From Aspidapion aeneum (Eukaryota > Arthropoda > Insecta > Coleoptera > Brentidae): a stretch of 64,000 nucleotides of DNA. Location: NCBI GenBank assembly GCA_963576565.1, contig OY755040.1:84450321-84514320 (forward strand), given 5' to 3'. Positions within the stretch are counted from its first letter, which is position 1; each line of letters begins with the position of its first letter. The notes beneath the pieces are model-generated. The model did not search any database, was not told where the DNA came from, and was given only the letters and a program-made list of their open reading frames with translations. This document shows, one piece after another, positions 22,401 to 33,592 of the stretch. Made by a program: the position numbers and the translations under genes.

Positions 22401-23010
22401 CATTATTATTAGAAAAAGGACACTGATCTCTCAACTTTTATATATTTTAAATCAGAATGATTTGAAAACAGTTAAAGGGAATTTTTATTTATTTATTTAT
22501 TTATGAAATTTCCTACATGATCTAGTCAAGAACCATATCAAAATGAAAGAAGAAAAGCAGAAGAAAATGAGAGAATTGTAAGAAATAAAAATTTAATAAA
22601 TTTTAGTCATTTTTCTTTTATAATTAATTTTTTTTTCCTTTCATGATATATATATATATATATATATATATATCATGAAAGGAAAAAAAAATAATTAAAA
22701 AAGAAAAATGACTAAAATTTATTAAATTTTTATTTTTTACAATTCTCTCATTTTCTTCTTCTTTTCTTCTTTCATTTTGATATGGTTCTTGACTAGATCA
22801 TGTAGGAAATTTCATAAATAAATAATTAAATAAAAATTCCCTTTAACTGTTTTCAAATCATTCTGATTTAAAATATATAAAAGTTGAGAGATCAGTGTCC
22901 TTTTTCTAATAATTTCTTAATAATATTTATAATAATATTCTAAAGTTCAGCGCACTATACTAAAACTTGTTTAATAAAAATTCTCTCATTATTTCTAGTT
23001 AAGCACTTGA
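22401..23010. repeat. PLE-1 pLTR head-to-head palindrome centred on (TA)n near 22660
   Basis: Plus-strand 22405-22645 (CTCTCAACTTTTATATA ... CCTTTCATGA) is mirrored at 22672-22920. Past the palindrome, the right arm continues as the inverted PLE-1 pLTR until the LINE insertion at about 23015, then resumes at 24957. Confidence 0.75.
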
Positions 23011-23014
23011 CAAT

Positions 23015-24956
23015 TTAACAATATACATTATTTATTTATTTATTTACGGCCAATGCCATTTTACAAATTTGATTATTAATCGAAACTACATAATACAAAA
23101 GTGAATATTAATTAGGAAATAAAATTGGATATTACTTAAATCTATGAAATAACTTAAATCTATGATATCATACATATAATAGAACATAATTTACATTTTA
23201 TACTTAGTTAACTAGAGTACAAGTTTTATGTTTAAAATTTCAAGTTAACAAAGTTTAAATTTAAAAAAAAATCAATTTAAGTTCACATTTTAGTTTTTAG
23301 TTATTAGTTTTTCGTCTATGACCACGTATCAAACTGATAGTAGGTAGCAAAAGTGAAGCATGGAAACACTATCCTGTCATGAAATTTTATAAGTAACTAG
23401 TTCTGGACAACAGGACCCTCAGTTGTCTTTGGAAGGTTTTTAAGTCGCAAGAAAAATCAAGGGATGGATGTTGATTAGCTAATGATGTTGCCCTTGAAAT
23501 AAAACAATTGCGTCCATAATTGATACGATGGAATGGGACATGAAAAGCTTGAATTCGTCTAGTATTAACAGAGGGATTGAGGAGGTAAGAACTGGACAGT
23601 CCGCGACTGAGTTTAGGATTTTGAAGAGGGTGCTCAGTATAATTGTAGTTACTATCACGAAAGAATTTAAAATGAATGTAAAAATTTCTTTTGAACTCTT
23701 TCTAGTCGGTTAAAATGGTAGGCATATTGAGGGTCCCATACCGATGGGGCATATTCTAAATGGCTGCGCACTAATAAACAGTAAAAGGTCTTGGGTAGAT
23801 CTTTTGATAAAACCCAACATACGCAGAGATTTACTAATGATAGAATCAATGTGGGCACCAAGGACAATCTGTCGTCTACAATTACTCCAAGATTTCGGAT
23901 GTTGTCAACAGTAGAGAGTGGTGTGCCTTCAATATGGTAGATGAAGTCTGTTTTAATTTGGCGGCGAGAGAATTTGATGACATGACATTTTGATGTATTG
24001 AGATGCATACCGTATTTGCGGCACCATGAAGCAAACCAATCAAGGTCCCCCTGCAGTGCTGTGCAGTCTTCTAGATTCATTATAATTTTAAACGTTTTGA
24101 AGTCGTCAGCAAACTGCAGAAAGTCACTTGAATTGAAGCACGGTGCGACACTGTTTATAACAAGGTTGAATAGAAGTGGGGCAATGTGGAGCCATGTGGA
24201 ACTGTAGAGGACACGACTATTTCTTTGGACAGGAAATTGTTCACCTTTACTATTTGTGTGCGTCCAGTTAGTAGGCTCTCAACCCAGGAAAGCAAAGAAC
24301 CATCCACTCCCAGTGATTTAAGCGTAGTGATGGTTATGTTGTGTGGGAGTTTATCGAAGGCTTTGGAGAAGTCCGTATAGATGGCATGAATCTCGGCTCT
24401 CTTCTCCAAAGCTTGTAACAGGGAGTTAGTATACGTTAGAAGATTGAGCTCGGTGTTGCGGCCTGTGCAGAAACCAAATTGTTGGTCGACGATAAGAGAT
24501 GAAAGGCAGGAACTGAAATATTTGGCAACAATTTTTTCAAAGGGTTTTGGGATGGTGCTTATGATAGAAATTGGTCTATAGTTCTTAACATTGGATTTAT
24601 CACCAGACTTGTGGATGGGAACGACATAACTGGATTTCCAGAATGAAGGAAAGTGGCCACTTTCGAGTGATTTGTTAGAAAATGTATGGAGTGGACGGGC
24701 TAAGATGAGTGAACAGTTTTTGAGGAATAAGGGATGAATGTTGCCAGGGCCTGGGCCTTTGTGGGGGTTGAGTTCGCTAAGTTCAGTGAATATTTCAGAG
24801 ATAGATGGTGAGTATTTGGTCAAATTTAGGTGATTGGATGACATCTCATTAGGGCTGTCAGGGTTGTCAGATGAGTAGACCGAGGAGAAGTAGGATGCAA
24901 ATAGGTTTGCCGCTTCGGGTCCCATGTTCACGCTTTGGTTGTGTAGATGAAGAACA
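23015..24956 (-). pseudogene. 5'-truncated LINE (Jockey/CR1-like) reverse transcriptase, broken
   Basis: Minus-strand RT fragments lie at 24931-24155 and 24080-23667, and a C-terminal tail continues in another frame to about 23386. Motif A is IYTDFSKAFDKLPH, and the fingers motif NYRPIS is present. Motif B is altered (VPHGS in place of VPQGS). A frameshift near 24160 precedes FADD at about 24095. The 3' end carries a (TTTA)n tail at about 23030-23045 on the plus strand. ACATT at the left junction and ACATTTT at the right suggest a short TSD. It interrupts the PLE-1 pLTR, whose sequence rejoins at 24957 (GAATTAAAAAAGAAAAT). It has no endonuclease domain, as expected for 5' truncation. Confidence 0.85.
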
Positions 24957-25522
24957 TTTTGAATTAAAAAAGAAAATATAGAAAATTGACTAGAAATTAG
25001 GATAAAATTGTTATTTTAATAAAATTACATTTGATTGGAAATGTTATGTGTGGTTCCTTTTGTGTTTTGTTTTATCAAGCGTCAAGACTAGCTAAGCTAA
25101 GCTAATGAGTCCTTTTTATATGTTTTGTTTTTATTTATTTGGATTTTTTAAATATTTTATCATTGTATCTTTTTTGTTCAATTTTTTTTTTAATCTGTTT
25201 TTGTTTAATTTTTGTTTAGGGTATATATATTCATTTTAATCCCTTATTCTACTTATGTAAAGAGAAAAATTAGTATTTAGAGTTTTTTTTTTCTAAAACA
25301 ACAATCTTTCTCCTTCTCATTGATATTTTGGTAAACAATCAATTTTAATACCAAAAAAGAAAAAACAAAGTTTTAATCCTATTTTTAAGTAGTTATCATG
25401 TTTAATAAGAACTATTTTTTGTTTGTAGCTCTGAAGAAGACTAAAAAAGAGTCGAAACGTCAGCAAAATTCAATTGTCTTTTGAAGACGCTCAGTCCTAA
25501 ACCTATTAACCTCTAGACCTCG
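24957..25522 (+). repeat. PLE-1 right pLTR, terminal part
   Basis: This is the reverse complement of 4302-4880, with scattered differences, and it ends at the PLE-1 TSD. It contains the second degenerate hammerhead core: CTGAAGA at 25431-25437, a GACT/AGTC stem, and GAAAC at 25454-25458. Confidence 0.8.
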
Positions 25523-25534
25523 ATTAATTTTTTT

Positions 25535-26013
25535 ATTGTTGGGCTACTAACTGTGGTCGACACCAAAAAAAAATTTTTAAATTTTTTTTTGACACCTTTG
25601 GGTCCGACCCTAGGGTCTTTGATACCGTAGTTTTATGGTCTGACGGTTTCGTCTTATTGTGACCGATTGATGTTAATATAATCTGGCTGTAAGGCCACGT
25701 GACCATGAACCGAACAAGAGTGTTCTGATTATATTTTAACATCATGGACAAACTGACTGTTTACTGACTGATAGGCGTTGACCATGGTTTGCATCAATTT
25801 AGTTTAAATTTTGGGAATTTAATCTTAACAATTATTAGAGAGTTGCAGTCCTACCAAGACGTTATTTCGGAAAAAAAAAATTTTATTCCATCGGTAATTT
25901 TTTTAAAAATATTTAATTGCATACAACATCCTTACTAGGCTAATTCAACACAATTTTAACGAGCGGATTTTTTTTTAATTGAGCATATTTTACGATTTCT
26001 ATAACAAGAACAT
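25535..26013 (+). other. Element A untranslated leader, part 2
   Basis: Collinear with 34575-34913 of element B (TTGGGCTACT, CCTAGGGTCTTT, TTAATTGAGCATATTTTACG). It runs to the ACAT at 26010-26013, where B inserted. It includes roughly 110 bp near 25640-25750 that B lacks. No gene. Confidence 0.8.
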
Positions 26014-27589
26014 TGTAACGTGTCATTTTTACGTTTAAGGCAACGTTACATATTTGTTTATTTAGGTAAATAATCAAGGCTCTTTGACTCGTCTTTCTGT
26101 ACACAAATTAAGGGTATTTGATGGAGCTGGGTTTGGAGGTTATATAGTGTTCAAAAAGTTACCTTATAAAGGAGACATTCCATCGAATTACTGTGGACAC
26201 TACGCACATCGCATTATCTGGACATCGTAATTGGAATTTAGGATCACAGGTTTCGGGAAAATCACATAAAAACTTTTGATTGTTTTGTTTTTATCTGTGG
26301 AATTTTGTGATTTGCTTGTCGTTCATGAGAATAAACAGCTGGGGAATAGCGGCGTTGCCGCATCACAAATGGTTTCGGTAACAGGAAGGAAACATTTAGA
26401 TGAACATTTCATTCCCTTACGTTTATTCTCGAGGATATTGGGACAATCCGAACCTCATAGCTAATTGTGATAGCACGAAAACATATTTAGGTCCACGGTT
26501 TGACCAGTAACAACCGAGGCTCTGCCCCTTTGATATCTTTATTAATTTGATGAGGAGAAGATAAAATAAATACGAGTTATGCACTTTTGTAAATGGGAGA
26601 TAAACGAGGGATAAAAACCAAGACTAAAAGAATAAACGAAATCGTGTGAGTTAACATCTGAACACTCTTGTGCCGAGTTTAAGCAGTAGTTCAGTGTTCA
26701 GGTTCAGAAACAACTTTATTAATGTAGAAATGTTTTACAAAAATGGCGTCAGACCATATGAATCTTAGAGAAAACATTTATAAAGAGCAAAGGAAACTTT
26801 TGACTAAGACTGTAAATAAAATACAACTAAATTCTACACTCAGTATAGCTTTACTCATATGGGAATTGGTTGAGTGTTCGAATATTCCTGGGTTTGATGC
26901 AAGCTCTGATCTCCAGTAATTGATTTTACAGTTACCCGTCTGGTTATTTTCCTTCTACTTGATATGTTGGCAGGGGTCCGGTAGGCAAATGTTCGGTCTA
27001 TGTATGGAGGGTGTCTCGACGTCCTTGTTATAAAAAATTTCAACCGTGGAAATAGATCCGACAACACCTCAAGGTGCGTTTTACGTATTTTTCAATATCC
27101 CCTTGGACGGTGCTGCCCCCTATATACCGGTATGGAACTATTGGTGTATTTCCTCATTGGTTAGTTTGAAAACCGCGGGTTTTTCTTCCAGTCTTGCCAC
27201 CGAAGGTAGAGATTTTTTGGCGAAAAAGTTTTTTTTTATAAATAGGTTTGCATCCTTTATTTGAATTTAACCGGGAAGATTAGGTTGGTACTATTGCGTT
27301 TTACTGTCCCCACTCCCCACCAAATCTACGAACAGTTTCCGGTGGCTTCATATTTTTTTGTTCTCGACGGAGTGCCTGCTCTCTTCCTAAAGAATTTTGG
27401 CTGGGCTGGTGGCCGTCTTGTGGTGTCGCCATTGTTTTGTGGTTATTGGCATTGCAGTAGTTGCAAATTATACCAAAGACGGTATAATTGTGAGCCGTCG
27501 TGTTTTAGGCGAATCCTAAAGTGACGCTCGCACCCTTTTGAAGGGGATTTAAGTCAGCCTACGCCTTTCTACGGGAAATAAGAGCAGTG

Positions 27590-28015
27590 GTAAGTTCGAT
27601 TTTATTTTTTTAATTTTTTTTATTATTTGAGGACTTTTCAAGATAATATTTGCCTTCCAAATTGTAATTATTTTTCGTGTGAAATGTACTTTTTTTTGAC
27701 AAAAGACGTGGGGAATTTTTGGCGTCTTTATATTTTTCTTTTAACCACGTGTTGGATAAAAACTATATATTGTTTTTCTCCTTTGTCTACAGCCCTGTCC
27801 ATTCCATCGACAGCTGTGCTGGACGCTGGTGTGAAGCCAGGTGGAGCCAGTTGTAACCCTGGGAAAGGTACGTTAGGGTTATTTTAGTTCATCTGTTTAA
27901 ATCTGCTTTATTTTATTGAGTCGACATGGGGTTCTCGATTTAAGTTACTCGGTGTAGGGGAACTTCGTGCAAAATTGACGAATTCCAGGAAACTGAAACA
28001 TTTCATTTTCCACAG
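27590..28015 (+). promoter_or_regulatory. Conserved splice-site-like signals framing a 75-nt mini-exon in the LTR
   Basis: A donor GTGGTAAGT begins at 27590, followed by a pyrimidine-rich TCTCCTTTGTCTACAG acceptor ending at 27792. A second donor AAAGGTACGT begins at 27868, followed by a TTTCATTTTCCACAG acceptor ending at 28015. All four sites recur in the LTR at 40603 (mini-exon 42421-42495, 75 nt) and in the diverged LTR at 55747 (57598-57669, 72 nt). Splicing itself is inferred. Confidence 0.5.
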
Positions 28016-28615
28016 GGTTCTACGCTCGGGCAAGGATTCCACAACCTTTTGACCACCATGTGCTGCCCTAGCACCATGTGCTAAGCAAGCACGAGGGGAG
28101 GCGCGGGCAAACCAAGAACAGCAGTAGCTGGAGTATGTCGGAAACCCAACAACACTTCCAGGTTTACCAAATAAAACACCAAGAATTATTAAATAATTGA
28201 AGGGCCAAGGTAGGAGCAAGCCTTAACTATAATTTTTTTCATATATAATTTTCACAATATCATTTAGACATAATCTTTCCATATATAATTTTGCACAGTT
28301 TAATTTTAACACTTCTTGTGAACGCAAGATAAAGGTATGACGTCATGACCACAATTTTGCGGCATAACTTCCATTTAAATTGTACTGTACCTTTGAAAGA
28401 GTTTGTTTCGACTTGGTTTCATCTTTATTTTTTTTGATAATTTTCCTTTTTTTTTTTACCCCATATTCGAAATACACAAGATGAACTAAATTTTGGTGTT
28501 ATTTGTACAATCCCAGTGAACCAACTTTGCAGAGACAAAGAGAGAGATGAGGTTATATTTTTTTTAGCGGTTTCCTTACATTGTTCTACCTCATGGGGTA
28601 GATTTGGACTGGGTT

Positions 28616-28655
28616 GCTGTCTGTCTCATTCTACCCAACGTAGAATGATGACAGC
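28616..28655 (+). promoter_or_regulatory. Conserved RNA hairpin in A/B LTRs
   Basis: GCTGTC and CATTCTA pair with TAGAATG and GACAGC around the loop CCCAACG, with an internal bulge. The hairpin recurs at about 43244-43283 and 58400-58440. In the latter the only change is in the loop (TCCAACG), so the stem is preserved. Confidence 0.5.
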
Positions 28656-29233
28656 AGATATTTGGTCCAGATCTCCCCTATGATGGGAATGATTTTGTAA
28701 GTATATATTTTTCTTCAATCATTTATATAATGGAGTCTCACACTACTGACTCAGATGTAGGTACACTATGACCTGTTAAAGGAGTCCATCTACCTGTAAA
28801 GTGCTTCTAGTTTTGTCATCTTAATTTTATTTTGTTTATTAGTCAATTTTTTTTTGGTTTTTTTGATTACACAAATACTCTGGAAGCCTCGGAAGTAGGT
28901 AGAATTTCATTGTTTGGCTGCAATGTTTGGGTTGAACTGTATTTTAATCAAGATCTTCTTTTTAAAACATTGGTATTAGATAATATGGCGCACTTAAAAT
29001 TTTCTTATTTCTGAACCCCCCCTTCTCCACTGTATAAAAGTTACCGGGCATATCAATGTTTTACCTAGCTAGAAAATACAGTTCTACTTCCAAATATTTG
29101 TTTAATTATTCAGTGGTTTTGTTATGTCACAAGTTAGCAAATTGTCTTTATTCTAATTACAGTGTCACAAAACGGCAGCAACGTCTTTAAGCTGCCACAA
29201 ATGTCACACAACGCATTTTAATAGGCCACAAAT

Positions 29234-29249
29234 TGGCGCCCTACGTGAG
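29234..29249 (+). other. Primer-binding site of element B (tRNA-Lys)
   Basis: TGGCGCCCTACGTGAG begins 3 nt after the LTR. It matches the complement of animal tRNA-Lys(CTT) 3' end at 14 of 16 positions, from knowledge of that tRNA. Confidence 0.75.
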
Positions 29250-32200
29250 TTTTGGCTAGTTTTTTAACATCTGATGTAGTTTTTTTTGTTTTTTAATTTG
29301 AAAAAAAAAAGAAAAAATTTTTTTTTAATTTTTTTTAGGGAAATTTTTTTTTGGTGTTACAGCCATAGCCAGGTTTCAGTCTTTCAGTGGCTGTCGGTGT
29401 TTTTTGATACCCAATCAATTTTTTTAATGAAAAACAAGATCATTGGTTTTCGGAAATAACACTTTTTAAATATTTTTTTTGATAATATTTTAATATTTGA
29501 GTGTTGATTTGGACTTTTAGTAGTCTCATAGTTTTTTATGAACTTATCTTTACAGGTTTTTCTTGGAAAATAAAATATTCATTTTTATTTATTAAGGAAT
29601 ATAAGGTGGATGAAAAAACATGGGAGTTTTTATTGAAATCATGTTCTTAATTCTTTAAAGTTTTTTTGTAGGAAAAACATGTTTTAATTTTTTAAAGAAA
29701 AATAAATACAACAATGTAAATTTACTTCATTTTTTTTTTGTTGATTTATAGGTGGATGGACCTCCAGACATAGTCTTTTTAGGTTTAAATATATGCCAGA
29801 AGTAGTGTGTTTTTTTCTAACAATTTTTTTTTGCAGGTTGCCTACTCCTAATATGTTATTATTTCCTGCTTGTGATAAGATAGAAATTGTTTCACCGATT
29901 ATTTTTAGTGCAGTCAATTTATTTAGGTCAACAAGTTATTTTTTTTGGTGATTTTAATTTTTTGTGGGATATCACCACTTGGTATTTGGAATATTTTTAC
30001 AGGGTTTCACATAAATTTTCCTTGGCTAGGTTCTTTTAAAGTAAATATAGCTTAACAGCTGGTAGCTTTGTTTAGTTGAAAGTATTAATTAGTAATAAAA
30101 GAAAAGGAAAATGAGTTTATTTTCTTTTCTTGTTTTTTTGGTGGTAACTGTTGATGACAATTAAGACCTTACGTCACTCAGTTACATCGGGTCAGAGGAG
30201 GGTACTACTACTACTTATAGTTAGCTCGGAAGTTTAGGGAACACAAGGCTAAAATTCCTAGAGCAACATATTGGCTGATGATCAACGCCAAGAGGTCCAG
30301 TTAACATTTTTTTTGTGTATCTTTTTTGTAGGACAGTTTTTTAGGTCTTTGGTTGCCAGTTTAGTTGTCTAGTTGTGTTTTCGTGACTGGTCAAATTTTT
30401 TTTGGTAGAAAATACAGCGTTGGGCTTTGGAGTGCATTTTTTTTTAAAATGACCTACGGGTATTTCTATCAATTAAAGTTTTTCTAGTTCACAATTACTT
30501 TTTTCTGTATTTTTTTTCTGCGTTCAGGTCATAGCTTGGTCATGGCCAATGGAGGGCAAACATTTATGTTTGAGCCTTGAGAAGTTTTGCCTGCTCCGGA
30601 TTGAATACAGAGAAAATGAATTTGAAGCCCAACTAGATATAATACCACAAAAGAAATGTTTAATTGAGACAGATATAGATATAAGTTTTTTTGATTTTTT
30701 TTTAGTTCACTTGTAAAGTTCAGTAATTTTTTAAGTAATGTCATTGTGAGGCCGTGAAATTGGTCAGTGAATTTAAGAGAGACTTTCAACTAAATATAAA
30801 TACTAGGCGGTGGTAATTGGTAAAAATATTTCAAAATTTTACTACTTTTTTAAATAATTTAATTTTTCTTAAAAAGATTAGTTTTTTCGGTAAACATAAC
30901 TTCTCGAATTCTTGTTTGGTCTAAACGGTTTGTATAGTGGTCGTAGTTTTAAAGGGTGACCAGACAGGTTATATTTTTTTAGGGGACCAAACGGGAACTT
31001 CTTGAGTTACCAAAGGGGAATTTTTTTTTGTCTTAGTTGATCAGGCAGGAATAAATAAATCTTTTTACTTCCGAATCATAATTTTAAATAACAAGATTTA
31101 TTGGTTAAGTGTTTGGGTCTTATAGGAAAAAACGTTTTGTTTTTGGAGGATACTGGTATGATATGAAATTATTTTAATTTCATGCCTGCCAAATTTTGTT
31201 TGACGGCAGATATGCTAGTCTTCAGTTTTTTAGTTAGTTTGCATTTCAGGACAGTGGCGTGTACTTAAAGGGGCCTTACATCTGCGCCCATTGTAAAGCA
31301 ACTTCCAACTTACTTGCTTAGCTTTTTCACTTAATCTTCGTTTTGTTGCTTCTGGAATTGAAGCGTTACGTTGGATAACGATGGATGTTGTTAGACTAAG
31401 AAAGTAGCTAGGTATTTAGGGATGAAAACTTGGAAGTTGTGGACAATCGGGAAATAATTTTTATTATTTCATTTTTTTTTTAATTTTAAAATAATTTCAT
31501 ACTGATGACCTCAAATAATGAAGCAAATTTTTAAATTACAATACATTGTTGTGGAATAAATGGGAAATTGTTCAGGTTAAACAATAAATTTAAGATCATT
31601 GATTTAAAAAAAAAAAGATTTTAACCTAAGAATAAATTTAAAAACAATAGGTTTTCTTTGATGCGACTAAACAACGATGAGCGCATATATATATTTTTTT
31701 TGTTATGCACAATAAGATAGTAGTACCTTTTGTATTGCAATAATTAAGGGTTTTCCTCCCGCGAGCTGCGTGGAAATGGAAGAAATGTTTGGTTCGGAGT
31801 GTAGAAATCGAGGAACGAGGACTTCCTGCTAATCTTTTTAGGATTTCGCAACTTCGGTTTTCGCTAAATTAAAATACATCCAAATTTGGCCTACAGGCTG
31901 AATCTCACATCTTCCAGGACCTTGCAGATTTGCGGAGAAAGACAATTTTTGTGATCTGTTTAGTTATGATAGGAATTAAAATAGTAACATGCACATGAGG
32001 GAACTAGATATATTTAGGTTAAAAAGTAGTAAGAACACTGATCTGAACAATTTTCCATAATAGTGTCCTATTTTCACAGGGTGCTTCAAAATACCTTCAC
32101 CTTTCTTTGAAATAAGATATTGTTTCGCCTGTGGGTGTTTGGCCGGTTAAAAATATATAGGGTAAAGATGGGATTGGAATGGAAATCACAAGTTTTGGGT

Positions 32201-33529
32201 TTATTGACATTTTACTTAGGAAATAGGGGAAATGTCTAATAAAAAGTTTTTTTTGGGTTTAGGCCGAGTTTTGTTGAGATAACAAAAGTTTAATTGGGAC
32301 CGGGAGTTTTATTATGCTCTTTTAAAATTAATGTAATAGTTTTTGGTTCTTGATTTTGTTCTCTGGTTTTTACGCAGGATTATTCCCACTGTTTCATTTC
32401 AAAATATCATTTGTAGGTGATAGGGTCTCATTAGCCCTTGGACATTTGGTAATTTTGCTTTGACTAATAGTTGTGGAGGGGGCCCAACTTAATTTTATAT
32501 CTCGTAAACACCAGGAATAGGGATCTGAGAATGCATTAAGCAGTAAAAATTTTTTTTTGATTAGATGTTGTGTGTAAAAACACTTGAGTAGGCAGATTTA
32601 GTTTTACAACGTTCTTATAGGTGAACCTTGAAATTGTTTCCATATTTGTTTTTTTGAAAGGGCACACGGGATAATTCTTTACGGAGTTGAGTGCAAAGGT
32701 TCTTCACATTATAGCGGTACAGTAAATAAGTACTAACGTTGCTTATTTCCTTAAGTAATAATTTTAAACAAATACACTAACATCGGTTGTTTTTGGAACA
32801 TAAATATTTTTTTAACTTTCCCTAAACTGATTGGTTTTTTGCAATTACGATTGTTATACCTTATGATTCTTAAGTAAATTTAATTTTCAACATTTTTTAT
32901 GTATAGTAAATTAATTTTTCTAACTCATTTACTTTTCACATTGCCACAGTTTTGGGAGAGGAAAGGGAATTGACAACTGTTTTTTTAAAGGAAAAGAACA
33001 AAAACTGTTGCATGACAACTCGAATAAGATTTTTCTGGTGTTGATTTTATTTAATTTTTTTTAAGGTTCACTAATAGGAGCTGCAACCCCACTTAAACAT
33101 TTTTAATTTTTTTTGAAAATATTTTTTTAAATATTTTTTTTAATTTTTTTTTAAGAAAGGAAACTTGATTTTCTTGTTGCAATTTTTTTTTGGTGCATAG
33201 TAGTACCTTGTCCCTACAATGGTTCTACCAGTTTATTTAAATATTTTTTTTTTCTGAATTAAAATATAATTTCATTGAACCCTCGCGTTTTAACAACCTA
33301 CTATCATTTGTTTAATTTTTTTTTCTCCCTACTCCAAACCACCTATCAGGGTAGAGTAATATTTTGAAAATTTTAACGAGCCACTAATCAATTTTTAGCT
33401 TACACTACTACTATAAGTAGTGTGAGCTATGGTGATCCTAATTTTTTCGAGAAAAAAAAAGTTGCTCCGATTTCAAAAATTTTTATATATCTTTGCGTTT
33501 CAGATGATTTTGAAACTTTTTTGTTTTGC

Positions 33530-33592
<63 letters not shown>

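Larger units (their letters stand above)
26014..29230 (+). repeat. Element B 5' LTR (3.2 kb)
   Basis: TGTAACGTG...GGCCACA, 3217 bp. Relative to the 3' LTR it lacks about 27 bp near 26930 and 11 bp near 26695. The small ORFs inside it (for example 26276-26464 and 27627-27887) recur in the other B LTR only because the LTRs are copies. They are not conserved in the older LTR at 55747, so I do not call genes. Confidence 0.9.

Noticed and set aside
26276..28219. Small ORFs repeated in the LTRs of element B (for example 26276-26464, 27046-27264, 27627-27887)
   Set aside because: They recur at 40865-42847 only because the two LTRs are copies of each other. The diverged LTR at 55747-58924 does not keep these frames.
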